A stretch of DNA of 15,564 bases from Methanobacteriota archaeon (GCA_005878635.1 VBLS01000165.1:1-15564), one strand, 5' to 3'; shown: positions 1 to 7,798, counted from the first letter of the stretch. A program made the numbers and translations. Notes: generated by a model from the letters alone, not told the origin.

Positions 1-371
1 CTCATCGCGCCTCCCGCGAGGTGCGACAGGCGTTCCCCGGACACGAAGTCCGCCCGGCCAGATTCCAGCGCCGCGAGGAAGTCCGGCAAGCGATCGGCCG
101 GATACGTCAGGTCGGCGTCGAGGGTCGCGAGGTACGTCCCGCGGGCCTCCCGAAAACCGGTCTGGTAGGCCCTTCCATACCCTCGCCGCGGCTCGGAGAT
201 GACCCGGGCTCCCTTGGCCGTCGCGATCTCGCGCGTGCGGTCTCGCGAATCCGTGTCCACCACGAGGATCTCGAGCAAGCGACCGCCGAGGGCCTTTCGG
301 ACCTCGTCAATCACCCGCCCGATCGAGGCCTCCTCGTTCATCGTGGGGATGACGACCGAGACCTCGGACAC
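1..371 (-). CDS. Family 2 glycosyltransferase, DPM1/DPG-synthase-like (3' end beyond window)
   Basis: The reverse strand reads open from a GTG at 371 to the window edge, giving about 123 residues of a GT-A fold transferase. The start SEVSVVIPTMNEE is the classic family-2 opening. It is followed by EILVVDTDSRDRT and by the metal and nucleotide-sugar binding stretch LDADLTYPADRLPDF, and the last visible part is VSGERLSHLAGGAM. The DADLTYP form is typical of dolichyl-phosphate-mannose or -glucose synthase-like enzymes, which charge a lipid carrier at the inner face of the membrane. The acceptor and sugar cannot be read from this fragment. The GTG was chosen because it sits directly before the first beta strand; an ATG ten codons later lies inside the conserved motif. 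No Shine-Dalgarno site is seen. It lies 43 bases after the next gene upstream on the same strand, so the two are probably one transcript. Partial only because of the window edge. Confidence 0.85.
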   Translation of the reverse strand, partial: MSEVSVVIPTMNEEASIGRVIDEVRKALGGRLLEILVVDTDSRDRTREIATAKGARVISEPRRGYGRAYQTGFREARGTYLATLDADLTYPADRLPDFLAALESGRADFVSGERLSHLAGGAM

Positions 372-414
372 TCGGGCGCGCCATGCTAGGTAGCCCGCAT
401 AAGCGTTTCGCGGT

Positions 415-1197
415 TCACGGAGGGAGCGGCTTCCCGAAGAACTTGTAACCGACGTATCCCAGGAGCGCGGCATTCAACCGGAGCAAGGACCAGACGTTCG
501 TCTTGGGCCGCAGCATCGCCCGGAGGCGGTATCGGCTCCAGAGCACCCCATGTTTTAGGGTCAGCTGTTTCCGACCCGCTCCGTTCCAGAACGCCTGTCG
601 GAGGAAGTCGTAGATCGAGGAGCGGGTCCGATGGTACACGATGGCCCCGGCGCGGAAGGCGATCGAATGGCCGGCCCGCACCGCCCGGATGTTCAGGTCG
701 ATGTCCTCCGCGGTGACGAACCACTCGTCGAAGCCTCCGATCTCGGCCAAGACGGGCTTGCGGTACGCCAAGTTGGACGACGGATAGGTGACGTCCGTTC
801 CTTCGACGATCAGCTCGACGCGCTCGAGCTCCTCGAACGGACGGTAGCCGATCTGGATCGTGCGGCCGGCGACGATGTCGTGACCGGCGAGCCCTTCCCG
901 GAGCTCCTTGAGCCAGAACGGGTTCGCGATCGCATCGCCGTCGATGAAGGCCACGGCCTCGCCCCGAGCCTTCCGGATCCCGAAGTTCCGCCCGGTGCCG
1001 CGGGTGCCGCCGACGACGTAGAGGTGGACGAATTCGTATCGCTGCTCGTATCCGCGGACGATGTCGCGGGTCGCGTCGGTGCTGTAGGAGTCCACCACGA
1101 TAATCTCGATCGGGCCTTCTTGGACCACGAGGCTGTCCAGCAGCGCGGAGATGTTCCTCGCCTCGTTGCGGACCGTCGTGATGATGCTGACGAGCAA
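415..1197 (-). CDS. Family 2 glycosyltransferase
   Basis: A 260-residue GT-A transferase. The N-terminus LVSIITTVRNEARNI and EIIVVDSYSTDATRDI (about 31-46) form the nucleotide-binding half. DGD at 86-88 is the metal-binding DXD motif, and AEDIDLNIRA (about 163-172) carries the probable catalytic acid. The C-terminal 60 residues are basic with aromatic stretches and may contact the membrane. No full transmembrane helix is obvious, although LLRLNAALLGYVGYKFF is moderately hydrophobic. The start codon is TTG. No in-frame ATG, GTG or TTG lies between it and the divergent promoter, and it opens directly on the first beta strand, as in relatives. It is transcribed away from wecB and is followed by a second family-2 transferase 43 bases on. 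Role inferred: adds one sugar to a lipid-linked or surface glycan; donor and acceptor unknown. Confidence 0.85.
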   Translation of the reverse strand: MLVSIITTVRNEARNISALLDSLVVQEGPIEIIVVDSYSTDATRDIVRGYEQRYEFVHLYVVGGTRGTGRNFGIRKARGEAVAFIDGDAIANPFWLKELREGLAGHDIVAGRTIQIGYRPFEELERVELIVEGTDVTYPSSNLAYRKPVLAEIGGFDEWFVTAEDIDLNIRAVRAGHSIAFRAGAIVYHRTRSSIYDFLRQAFWNGAGRKQLTLKHGVLWSRYRLRAMLRPKTNVWSLLRLNAALLGYVGYKFFGKPLPP

Positions 1198-1254
1198 CGC
1201 GGCGGCTAACCGAGTCTCGATAATGATGGTTTCGAGCGGCGTGGGCGGGACTAC

Positions 1255-1263
1255 CTTTATAAT
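1255..1263. promoter_or_regulatory. TATA box shared by two divergent units
   Basis: The bases CTTTATAAT read as an archaeal box A on both strands (ATTATAAAG on minus). On plus, the TATA A at 1259 is 34 bases before the wecB ATG, which predicts a leader of about 6 bases. On minus, the equivalent box predicts a start near 1232 and a leader of about 35 bases to the TTG at 1197. A second weak minus-strand box (ATTATCG near 1218-1224) is too close to the TTG for the usual spacing. The plus-strand assignment is firmer than the minus one. Confidence 0.6.
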
Positions 1264-1292
1264 CGGCTCCCGATTATTCGCGCGTTCCTCCC

Positions 1293-2381
1293 ATGGGCCG
1301 CATCGTCACGATCATCGGGACGCGTCCGGAAATCATCAAGATGGCCCCGGTCGTGAAGGCCCTCGACCGGCTGGACCACGACCACGTCCTCGTGCATTCC
1401 GGGCAACATTACGACCTGATGATGGACCGGATCTTCTTCCGGGACATGCAGCTCCGCGAACCGGACGAACAGTTCGAGCTCAAAGAGCAGCCGCCGCATC
1501 TGCAGGTCGCGACGACGATGCGGCAGGTCGCGGACGCCACGAAGGACGCTGACCTCGTCATCGTCCACGGCGACACGAACACGACCGTCGCCGGGGCCCT
1601 TCTCGCCCGAAAACAAGACCGTGCCCTCGCGCACGTCGAGGCCGGCATCCGGTCGTTCGACAAGACGATGCCGGAGGAGATCAACCGGATCGTCGCGGAC
1701 CAGTTGTCGGACTTGCTCTTCGCGCCGACCTCGACGTCGGAGAAGAACCTGCGACAGGAGAACGTGACGTCGGGCGTTCACGTGGTCGGGAACAGCGTAA
1801 TCGATGCCTTGACCCAGAACCTCCCGATTGCGGAAAAGAAATCGGACGTCCTTTCGCGGCTCGGACTGAGGCCTCGCGGGTACCTCGTCCTCACGTTTCA
1901 CCGAGCCGAGAACGTGGACTCGAAGGAGCAACTCTCGAGGGCCTTGGACGCCTTCGAGGTCGCTGCCCGCGAGTCCGCCCTTCCCATCGTCTTCCCCATC
2001 CACCCGCGCACCGCGAAGCGGCTTCGAGAGTTCGGGCTCGAGAAGAGGGCGGACGCGCTGACGTCCCTCCGACGGATCGAGCCGACCGGTTACCTCGACA
2101 TGCTGCGGCTCGAGAAGGGAGCGGCGATCGTGATGACGGACTCTGGCGGCCTCCAGGAGGAAAGCTGTTTCTTCCGCGTGCCCTGCGTCACGTTGCGCGA
2201 GAACACGGAACGGCCGGAGACCCTCGCCACCGGAGCGAACATCCTCGCCGGCATCGACCCGGCGCGGGTCGGCGCCGCGGTCCGGAAACAACTCGGCGTG
2301 AAACGGGATTGGCCGAACCCCTACGGAGACGGGACCACAGGCACGAAGATCGCGGAGCAGGTCGACGCCTTCTTGGGATGA
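1293..2381 (+). CDS. wecB: UDP-N-acetylglucosamine 2-epimerase (non-hydrolysing)
   Basis: A full-length 362-residue enzyme that interconverts UDP-GlcNAc and UDP-ManNAc in the cytoplasm. The GT-B-like fold is marked by GTRPEIIKMAPV (9-20) and HSGQHYD (35-41). Next come VHGDTNTT (91-98, with the catalytic-type Asp at 94), HVEAGIRSFD (114-123, Glu 116) and MPEEINRI (126-133). The C-terminal half has TFHRAENVD (201-209, His 203), FPIHPRT (234-240), MTDSGGLQEE (281-290) and RENTERPET (302-310). These match the residues known to be needed in bacterial WecB, so the gene looks functional. The ATG lies 34 bases after a TATA A and has no Shine-Dalgarno site. One base separates its stop from the next start, indicating translational coupling with the GT4 gene. 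No UDP-ManNAc dehydrogenase of the WecC type is in the window, so ManNAc may be used without oxidation, or wecC lies elsewhere. Confidence 0.95.
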   Translation: MGRIVTIIGTRPEIIKMAPVVKALDRLDHDHVLVHSGQHYDLMMDRIFFRDMQLREPDEQFELKEQPPHLQVATTMRQVADATKDADLVIVHGDTNTTVAGALLARKQDRALAHVEAGIRSFDKTMPEEINRIVADQLSDLLFAPTSTSEKNLRQENVTSGVHVVGNSVIDALTQNLPIAEKKSDVLSRLGLRPRGYLVLTFHRAENVDSKEQLSRALDAFEVAARESALPIVFPIHPRTAKRLREFGLEKRADALTSLRRIEPTGYLDMLRLEKGAAIVMTDSGGLQEESCFFRVPCVTLRENTERPETLATGANILAGIDPARVGAAVRKQLGVKRDWPNPYGDGTTGTKIAEQVDAFLG

Positions 2382-2382
2382 C

Positions 2383-3510
2383 ATGGCGGTCCGCGTCGTC
2401 TTCGTGCGCTCGAAGAGCCCCGCGGGCCTGGAGCCTCGGATCGCGAAGGAGGCCGGGACCTTGTCGCGGTCCGGCTTCGAGGTCCATGTGATCCTGTGGG
2501 ATCGGGAACTCGCACATCCGGCCGAGGAGGACCGCGCCGGGCTGCGAATCCATCGCTTCCGCCTCCGGGCACCGGAGGGCCAACCCGCCCTTGCGTGGCT
2601 CCTGCCCCGGTGGTGGGCCCACGTGTTCTTCCGAATCCTGCGGCTCCGACCGGCTGTGGTCCACGCGATCGATTTCGACACGGTCGTGCCCGCCTTCGCG
2701 GCCGCTCGGATTGCGGGCGCCCGACTCGTCTACGACATCTTCGACTTCTACGCGGAGATGATCACGGCTCCCCTCTTCCCTTCAGTGCGGCAATCTCTCG
2801 CGAAGGCGGAGCGCTCGATGATCCGACGTGCGGACGCGGTCATCCTCCCCGACCTGCGCCGACGCGAGCAGTTCGGTGGGGTCGAGCCGAGGAGGCTCGT
2901 CGAAATCCAGAATGTCCCTGAGGATCGAGGCACACCCGGCCGCGAACCCGCCTCCGACCACTTCGTCATCTTCTACGGAGGCATGATTGCGAAGGACCGC
3001 GGATTGAAGGACCTCGTAATTGCCTGCGAGGACACGGGAGCGAGGCTCGTCGTCGCCGGACATGGCCCCGACGAGGCCGAACTGGCCAACGTCATCGAAA
3101 GCTCGCATGCGGCGACCTTTCTCGGCACGATCTCCTACGATGAAGTCCTCGATCAGACCGCGAGATGTCAGGTCGTGGCCGCCCTCTACGACCCGGCGGT
3201 CCCGAACAACCGATTCGCCGCGCCCAACAAACTCTTCGAGGCCATGATGTTCAACAAGCCGGTCCTCGTCTCCGAAGGGACGCTCCCGGCGGACATCGTC
3301 CGCGAGGTCGGATGCGGAATCGTGGTCCGCTACGGAGACCGAGAGGCCTTGAAACGCGCTCTGGAGAAACTGATGCTTTCGTCCGAGGAGGCATCGGCGA
3401 TGGGGGCGCGCGGCCGAGCGGAGTTCGAGCGGCGGTACAACTGGAAGGCGATGGAGCCGATCCTCCTCCAGCTTTATCGGGAACTGCTCCATGCGGACGC
3501 CGCCGCTTGA
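2383..3510 (+). CDS. GT4-type glycosyltransferase
   Basis: A 375-residue GT-B transferase. The N-terminal acceptor domain begins MAVRVVFVRSKSPAG and includes VVHAIDFDTVVPAFAAARIA (92-111) and LVYDIFDFYAEM (115-126). The donor domain begins near FVIFYGGMIAKDRGLKDL (194-211). It continues with VVAGHGPDEAEL (223-234) and FLGTISYDEVLDQ (246-258), and has the nucleotide-sugar site APNKLFEAMMFNKPVLVSE (280-298), where Glu 286 is the likely retaining-family glutamate. The usual GGxE loop near the N-terminus is not obvious. The ATG overlaps the end of wecB almost directly (GATGACATGG), so the two are co-translated, and a ManNAc donor is a reasonable but unproven guess. It is followed by 61 bases holding the ugd promoter. 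Donor and acceptor cannot be assigned from sequence. Confidence 0.88.
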   Translation: MAVRVVFVRSKSPAGLEPRIAKEAGTLSRSGFEVHVILWDRELAHPAEEDRAGLRIHRFRLRAPEGQPALAWLLPRWWAHVFFRILRLRPAVVHAIDFDTVVPAFAAARIAGARLVYDIFDFYAEMITAPLFPSVRQSLAKAERSMIRRADAVILPDLRRREQFGGVEPRRLVEIQNVPEDRGTPGREPASDHFVIFYGGMIAKDRGLKDLVIACEDTGARLVVAGHGPDEAELANVIESSHAATFLGTISYDEVLDQTARCQVVAALYDPAVPNNRFAAPNKLFEAMMFNKPVLVSEGTLPADIVREVGCGIVVRYGDREALKRALEKLMLSSEEASAMGARGRAEFERRYNWKAMEPILLQLYRELLHADAAA

Positions 3511-3538
3511 GTTGAGACCCCTCTCTGTGAACCCGTAA

Positions 3539-3547
3539 TCTTTATCG
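3539..3547 (+). promoter_or_regulatory. TATA box of ugd (leaderless)
   Basis: The bases TCTTTATCG lie in the 61-base gap after the GT4 gene. The TATA A at 3544 is 28 bases before the GTG of ugd, so transcription should begin at or within a base or two of the start codon. No Shine-Dalgarno site precedes the GTG. This is among the clearest promoters in the window. Confidence 0.7.
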
Positions 3548-3571
3548 GAAGGCCGAGGCTACAACGCTCGC

Positions 3572-4855
3572 GTGACGAATCTTTCCGTCGTCGGACTCGG
3601 GCCCGTCGGGCTCTGCTCCGCGGTCGCCTTTGCGACGCAAGGTCATCGGGTCATCGGCTTCGACATCGACGCGAAGCGGCGGGGTCAGGCGGCCCAAGGC
3701 GAGCCGCCGTTCTATGAAAAGGGCATTGAAACTGCCCTCCGGAAGGTGCTCCGGGCCAAGCGTTTCTCCGTCGTCGACACGATGGACGCGGCGATCGAGC
3801 CCGCGACGATCGTGTTCCTCTGCGTCGGGACTCCGTCGCGGGAGGACGGCAGTATGGACGACAGCGGGCTCCGTTCGGCCACGAAGTCCATCGCGGAAGC
3901 TTGGCGGGACGGGAAACGCCGGACCGTCGTCGTCAAGAGCACCGTGCTGCCCGGCACGACCGACCATGTGGTCCGCCCGATCCTCGAAGCCGCGGGTCGT
4001 CCGTTCCGGCTTGGCGTGAACCCGGAGTTCCTCCGGGAAGGCCGCGCCCTGGAGGACGCCCTCCGACCGGACCGGGTCGTCCTCGGCGCCGATGGACCGG
4101 AAACGGCACGGATCCTGAAGTCCCTCTACCGCTTCGCGAAATGCCCGATCCTGGCAACCGATCTCAAGACCGCGGAAGCGGTGAAGTACGCCACGAACTC
4201 GTTCCTCGCGACCAAGGTCGCCTTCGCGGACGAACTTGCGAACCTCTGCGATGCCCTCGACGTCTCCTACGACGAGGTCCACAAGGGGTTGGGGCTCGAT
4301 CCGCGGATCAACCCGCGGTTCCTTGTGCCCGGGGTCGGCTTCGGTGGCTCCTGCTTCCCGAAGGACGTGCGGGCGCTCGTCTCGGCGGGTCGACGTCGCG
4401 GGGCGGAGCCGCGACTCCTCGAGGCGGTGCTCGCCCAGAACGAGGTTCAGTACCAGCGGGCCATCGCCTTCCTCGAAGAGGAGCTGGGGGACCTGAACGG
4501 GAAACGGATTGCGATCCTCGGCCTCGCCTTCAAGGGGGACACGGACGACATCCGCGAGACCCGCGCCCTCCCGATCGCCCGGTCCCTGCTGGCGAAGGGG
4601 GCGCTCGTCGTCGGCTACGATCCTCTCGCGGGCCCTGCGTTCTCCCAAGTGGTGCCCGAGGTCAAGGTCGTCGACAGCGTCAAGGAAGCCCTCGCAGGTG
4701 CGGACGGCACGATCCTCCAGGGGGACTGGCCGGCCTTCTCGCGCCTCACCGCGAAGGACTTCGTGACGACGATGGCCACGCCGGTCGTCGTGGACGGCCG
4801 TCGGATCCTCGACCCGAAGAAGATGCGAGGCGTCCGGTTCCATCGGATCGGCTAG
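3572..4855 (+). CDS. ugd: UDP-glucose 6-dehydrogenase
   Basis: A 427-residue NAD-dependent dehydrogenase that oxidises UDP-glucose to UDP-glucuronate in two steps. The N-terminal Rossmann domain has VVGLGPVGLCSA (6-17), VFLCVGTPSREDGS (81-94) and VVKSTVLPGTT (120-130). NPEFLREGRALED (150-162) and KYATNSFLATKVAFADELAN (205-224) line the active site. GFGGSCFPKDVRAL (256-269) contains the catalytic Cys 261. The C-terminal UDP-binding domain has ILGLAFKGDTDDIRETRA (315-332). The SCFPKD form is that of UDP-glucose dehydrogenases, whereas UDP-ManNAc dehydrogenases (WecC) usually have GHCIPVDP, so ugd is preferred although wecB lies upstream. The GTG is fixed by the TATA box 28 bases before it. The stop codon overlaps that of galU on the other strand inside a shared CTAG, and the substrate of this enzyme is the product of galU. 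Confidence 0.93.
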   Translation: MTNLSVVGLGPVGLCSAVAFATQGHRVIGFDIDAKRRGQAAQGEPPFYEKGIETALRKVLRAKRFSVVDTMDAAIEPATIVFLCVGTPSREDGSMDDSGLRSATKSIAEAWRDGKRRTVVVKSTVLPGTTDHVVRPILEAAGRPFRLGVNPEFLREGRALEDALRPDRVVLGADGPETARILKSLYRFAKCPILATDLKTAEAVKYATNSFLATKVAFADELANLCDALDVSYDEVHKGLGLDPRINPRFLVPGVGFGGSCFPKDVRALVSAGRRRGAEPRLLEAVLAQNEVQYQRAIAFLEEELGDLNGKRIAILGLAFKGDTDDIRETRALPIARSLLAKGALVVGYDPLAGPAFSQVVPEVKVVDSVKEALAGADGTILQGDWPAFSRLTAKDFVTTMATPVVVDGRRILDPKKMRGVRFHRIG

Positions 4856-5709
4856 GCCTTCTTGCGGATCCGGTCGAGGACCTCTTTCAGGCCGTCCCGC
4901 AGGTCCTCGCGTTCCATCGCTAGTTCCAAGTTCGCGCCCAGCCACCCGACCTTGTCGCCGACGTCGAATCGGCGGCCGCGATAGAGGACGCCGTAGACGT
5001 CCTCCTTCTTGATGAGGCTCCGGATCCCGTCCGTGAGCTGGATCTCGCCTCCCTTCCCCGGCTCCGTGGCTCGGAGGCGGGCGAAGATCTCCGGCGTCAG
5101 GACGTACCGGCCGATCGTGGCGAGGGTGGACCGGACCTGCGCGGGCGTCGGTTTCTCGATCATGTCCTCGAGTCGGATCACGCCGGGCTCCACCTCCTTC
5201 CCGACCGCCATGCCGTACCGGCCGATCTGGTCGCGGGGGACTTGCTGCAACGCGATGGCGGATCCGCCGAGCCGCTCGTGCGCCGCCTTCAGGACGGCCG
5301 AGCAGGGAGGATCGACCGTGATGTCGTCGCCCAACAGCACCCCGAACGCCTCGTCCCCGACGAAGGGCGCGGCGCGCAGGACCGCGTCCCCGAGCCCGAG
5401 TGGACTTGGCTGCCGCACGTACATGATCCGGGCCGCGCTCATCAGCGCCTTCAGGTCCTCCAGGGCGGTTGGCCGACCCGACTTCTCCAGATGGTTGTCC
5501 AGCTCGACGTTGGTGTCGAAATGGTCCTCGATCGCACGCTTCGTCCGGCCGGTGACGATCAGGATCTCCCGCATCCCGCTGGCCACCGCTTCTTCGACGA
5601 CGAACTGGATCGCAGGCTTGTCCACGAGCGGGATCATTTCCTTCGGCTGGGCTTTCGTGTAGGGGAGGAAACGAGTGCCGAGACCGGCCGCTGGAATGAC
5701 CGCCTTCAC
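4852..5709 (-). CDS. galU: UTP-glucose-1-phosphate uridylyltransferase
   Basis: A 285-residue nucleotidyltransferase that makes UDP-glucose from UTP and glucose-1-phosphate, feeding ugd, which lies tail to tail with it. The signature AAGLGTRFLPYTKAQPKEM (7-25) binds UTP. It is followed by DKPAIQFVVEEAVASG, the metal-binding LLGDDI, IEKPTPAQVRSTLATIGRY, and KGGEIQLTDGIRSLI near the sugar site, ending with RGRRFDVGDKVGW. Length matches bacterial GalU (about 300). The frame stays open upstream to a GTG at 5754, but the shorter GTG at 5709 is preferred. VKAVIPAAG is the usual GalU N-terminus, and the extra 15 codons contain a TATA box (TTTTATCA) placed exactly where a leaderless promoter for 5709 should be. 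Thymidylyltransferase activity (RmlA-like) is less likely given the QPKEM signature and the neighbouring ugd. Confidence 0.92.
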   Translation of the reverse strand: MKAVIPAAGLGTRFLPYTKAQPKEMIPLVDKPAIQFVVEEAVASGMREILIVTGRTKRAIEDHFDTNVELDNHLEKSGRPTALEDLKALMSAARIMYVRQPSPLGLGDAVLRAAPFVGDEAFGVLLGDDITVDPPCSAVLKAAHERLGGSAIALQQVPRDQIGRYGMAVGKEVEPGVIRLEDMIEKPTPAQVRSTLATIGRYVLTPEIFARLRATEPGKGGEIQLTDGIRSLIKKEDVYGVLYRGRRFDVGDKVGWLGANLELAMEREDLRDGLKEVLDRIRKKA

Positions 5710-5733
5710 GGACGTAGCCCATCCGCGGCGATT

Positions 5734-5742
5734 GATAAAATC
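5734..5742 (-). promoter_or_regulatory. TATA box of galU (leaderless)
   Basis: On the minus strand the bases ATTTTATCA give a box A whose A at 5736 is 27 bases before the GTG at 5709, nearly the same spacing as ugd. It lies inside the longest possible reading frame, which argues that translation does not start at 5754. Confidence 0.65.
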
Positions 5743-5817
5743 CTTAAGGCTCACTCTTTGCCTTTGGGAACCCTACGATCGGAGCCCTCTAGGCGCAAGA
5801 ACCTACCAATCGGCTTG

Positions 5818-6534
5818 TCACTGGTCGGCGGGGAGGTCCTTCAGCGAGCAAGCGAAGGCGCTCTGTCCGTCCGTCTCCGTCTCGTAGTCGAACCGGTCGA
5901 CCTTGAAGCCGCTCGATTCGAGCAGGGATTCCAGGAATCCGCGCCGATAGCGGACACAGTGAAGGGGCCCGGACCATTCGCGGCGATAGCCCTTTGGATT
6001 AATCGAGAGGTCGGGAACGCCCTCTTCCGCAAATGAGGTGAAGAAGAGGCGACCATTCGATGCGAGGAGTCGGCGAAAATCCCGGAGGTAGATGCGGACT
6101 TGCTCGGTCTCCATATGGGAGAACACCGAGTACAGATAGACAATCTCGAAGGAGCCGTCGTCGAACGGATGCCGAAAATCGCCTGCAACGGCGGGGCCGC
6201 CCGGGTTGTACCGTGGGTTCCCGACATCGATCGTGACGAATTGGAACGTCGGGTGGGCATGTTGAATGTGTTTCTGGCACCACCGAACGTAACGAGGATC
6301 CACGTCTGTTCCTCGGTAGGCTTGAATCGGACCCAGACGGTCGATGATCCCGATGGCGAGCCGACCGACTCCGCAGCCGACATCCAAGAGCCGCGACGAG
6401 GCTCGGAGCCCGAAGGAATGGACCAGTCGGTCGGCTTCGCGACAAGCGGACGCGAGGAAGTAGGCGTCGTCCGAGAACATCGGACCGCACAGACGGAGTG
6501 CCTTCGGGGGGAGACGGATCCTGCGGCTGCCCAT
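5818..6534 (-). CDS. Class I SAM-dependent methyltransferase
   Basis: A 238-residue Rossmann-fold methyltransferase. LLDVGCGVGRLAIGI (about 49-63) is motif I, which binds S-adenosylmethionine. YRGTDVDPRYVRW has the acidic residue for the SAM ribose, and GSFEIVYLYSVFSHM followed by FRRLLASNGRLFFTSF are the later core strands of the family. The ending (RVDRFDYE to QSAFACSLKD) has the final beta strands seen in sugar or small-molecule O-methyltransferases. Residues before about 40 are basic and proline-rich. The ATG at 6534 is preceded only by a weak AGGG. It lies 63 bases after the GT4 gene on the same strand and probably shares its transcript. Role inferred: methylation of a sugar hydroxyl or terminal residue of the glycan; the substrate is unknown. 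Confidence 0.8.
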   Translation of the reverse strand: MGSRRIRLPPKALRLCGPMFSDDAYFLASACREADRLVHSFGLRASSRLLDVGCGVGRLAIGIIDRLGPIQAYRGTDVDPRYVRWCQKHIQHAHPTFQFVTIDVGNPRYNPGGPAVAGDFRHPFDDGSFEIVYLYSVFSHMETEQVRIYLRDFRRLLASNGRLFFTSFAEEGVPDLSINPKGYRREWSGPLHCVRYRRGFLESLLESSGFKVDRFDYETETDGQSAFACSLKDLPADQ

Positions 6535-6597
6535 CCCTATCGGGCCCCAGCGGTCGAACTGTATCCCAATGCAATCGGTGCGAACGGCGGGAAATCT

Positions 6598-7743
6598 TCA
6601 CGCATAGGCCTTGAACACTCCGACGAGGACTGGCTCTAGGGCGTCCCAGCTGAACTCCTGAACGCAGCGCTCCCGCGCCCGACGTCCGAATTCCGCCGCG
6701 GCCCCGGGGTCGGAAAGGAAACTCTGGATCGCCGTAGACAAGTTTTCGACGGATCCCGGCTCGACGACCTTGCCGCAATCACGGAGCACGTAAGGAAGGT
6801 CGGCCACTGCGGACGCGATGATCGGCTTGCCCATCGCCATGGCATCAAACACCTTCGCAGGCATCTGGCCCTCCGTCGCTTGAGTTCGTCTCTGGGGGAT
6901 GACCACGACGTCGGCCAAGGTGAGAAGCTCGGGCACTTTGTCGAACGGCAGGAATCCCATCCCGCGGAACCGGGGACCGAGGAGGGACAGACCCTCCGCT
7001 CGAAGCCGGGCGCCGTAACCCGTGCCATCCGGGATGCCGACGAGCGCGAGGCTCACACTCGGATCGGGGATCCGGCGAACGGCTTCCATCAGATCTTCGA
7101 CGCCCTTGTGGGGTCCCGGACTGCCCAAGAACATGACGACCTTTTCCTGGTCAGGAATCCCATGGGCGGCTCGGACGGCGCTTCGAGAGAATCGATCCGG
7201 ACGGAAAGCCTCCGTATCGCGCCCGTGCCAGATCAGGACCCCACCAAACCGTTTCTGCAGGAAGGTGTTCGATACGGTGAGCTCGTCCGCGAGACGCGGG
7301 AGGCCTTCCGCGAGCGCGATCGTGGTGTTGTACACCGCATCGGAGAGCAAGGCGCGAAGAGGTCGGCGCTCCATCCGCTCGCTGCGAGCCGCCCGGACGA
7401 ATCCGCCTTCCCAGTCATCGATGTCCAGCACCACCGAGCTCCTTCGAGCGAGTTTTTCAATCAGGCCGAGACCGTAGCTTGGGAACCGCGGCTTCGAGGC
7501 ATACAGGACGTCCCCCTCCAGTTGATCTCGAAGAGCGACGGCTTTCGCGTTCGTCCAAGACCCACGAACTCGAAGGGTCTTCAGAGGAACCTCCCGAGCG
7601 TCGGCCAACGGGGCCCACACTCCCTCGCCAAACATCGGACCGATGATTTCGACGTCGAACCGGCGCTGCAAGATCCTCGCCAGCATGTACGCGCGACCGA
7701 GGCAGTTGTGAGAAACGTCCGGCGTGAGGACCGAGATCTTCAT
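6598..7743 (-). CDS. GT4-type glycosyltransferase
   Basis: A 381-residue GT-B transferase. MKISVLTPDVSHNCLGRAYML opens the N-terminal domain, with VVLDIDDWEGGFV (104-116) toward its end. IWHGRDTEAFRPDRF (171-185) is the linker into the donor domain, followed by VVMFLGSPGPHKGVEDL (202-218) and LALVGIPDGTGYGARL (232-247). The nucleotide-sugar loop is MPAKVFDAMAMGKPIIASAV (294-313); the position usually held by Glu is Asp 300 here. The ATG at 7743 is preferred because it starts the first beta strand. A GTG six codons earlier (7761) is possible and lies nearer the predicted transcription start. It is divergent from the next GT4 gene and is followed by a methyltransferase 63 bases on. Specificity is unknown. 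Confidence 0.87.
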   Translation of the reverse strand: MKISVLTPDVSHNCLGRAYMLARILQRRFDVEIIGPMFGEGVWAPLADAREVPLKTLRVRGSWTNAKAVALRDQLEGDVLYASKPRFPSYGLGLIEKLARRSSVVLDIDDWEGGFVRAARSERMERRPLRALLSDAVYNTTIALAEGLPRLADELTVSNTFLQKRFGGVLIWHGRDTEAFRPDRFSRSAVRAAHGIPDQEKVVMFLGSPGPHKGVEDLMEAVRRIPDPSVSLALVGIPDGTGYGARLRAEGLSLLGPRFRGMGFLPFDKVPELLTLADVVVIPQRRTQATEGQMPAKVFDAMAMGKPIIASAVADLPYVLRDCGKVVEPGSVENLSTAIQSFLSDPGAAAEFGRRARERCVQEFSWDALEPVLVGVFKAYA

Positions 7744-7798
7744 TGGCGATGACCGAGCCACCGCGAAAGATGACGGGGCGCCATGAAGCCGGTTCCGG

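Noticed and set aside
1257..2681. A long minus-strand frame opposite wecB and the GT4 gene.
   Set aside because: It has a low-complexity charged composition and covers two well-identified genes, so it is a shadow of high-GC coding DNA.
3542..5722. A very long open frame on the minus strand across ugd and galU.
   Set aside because: It is rich in Arg, Gly, Asp and Pro with no domain, as expected from the shadow of high-GC genes. The ugd and galU frames carry all family motifs.
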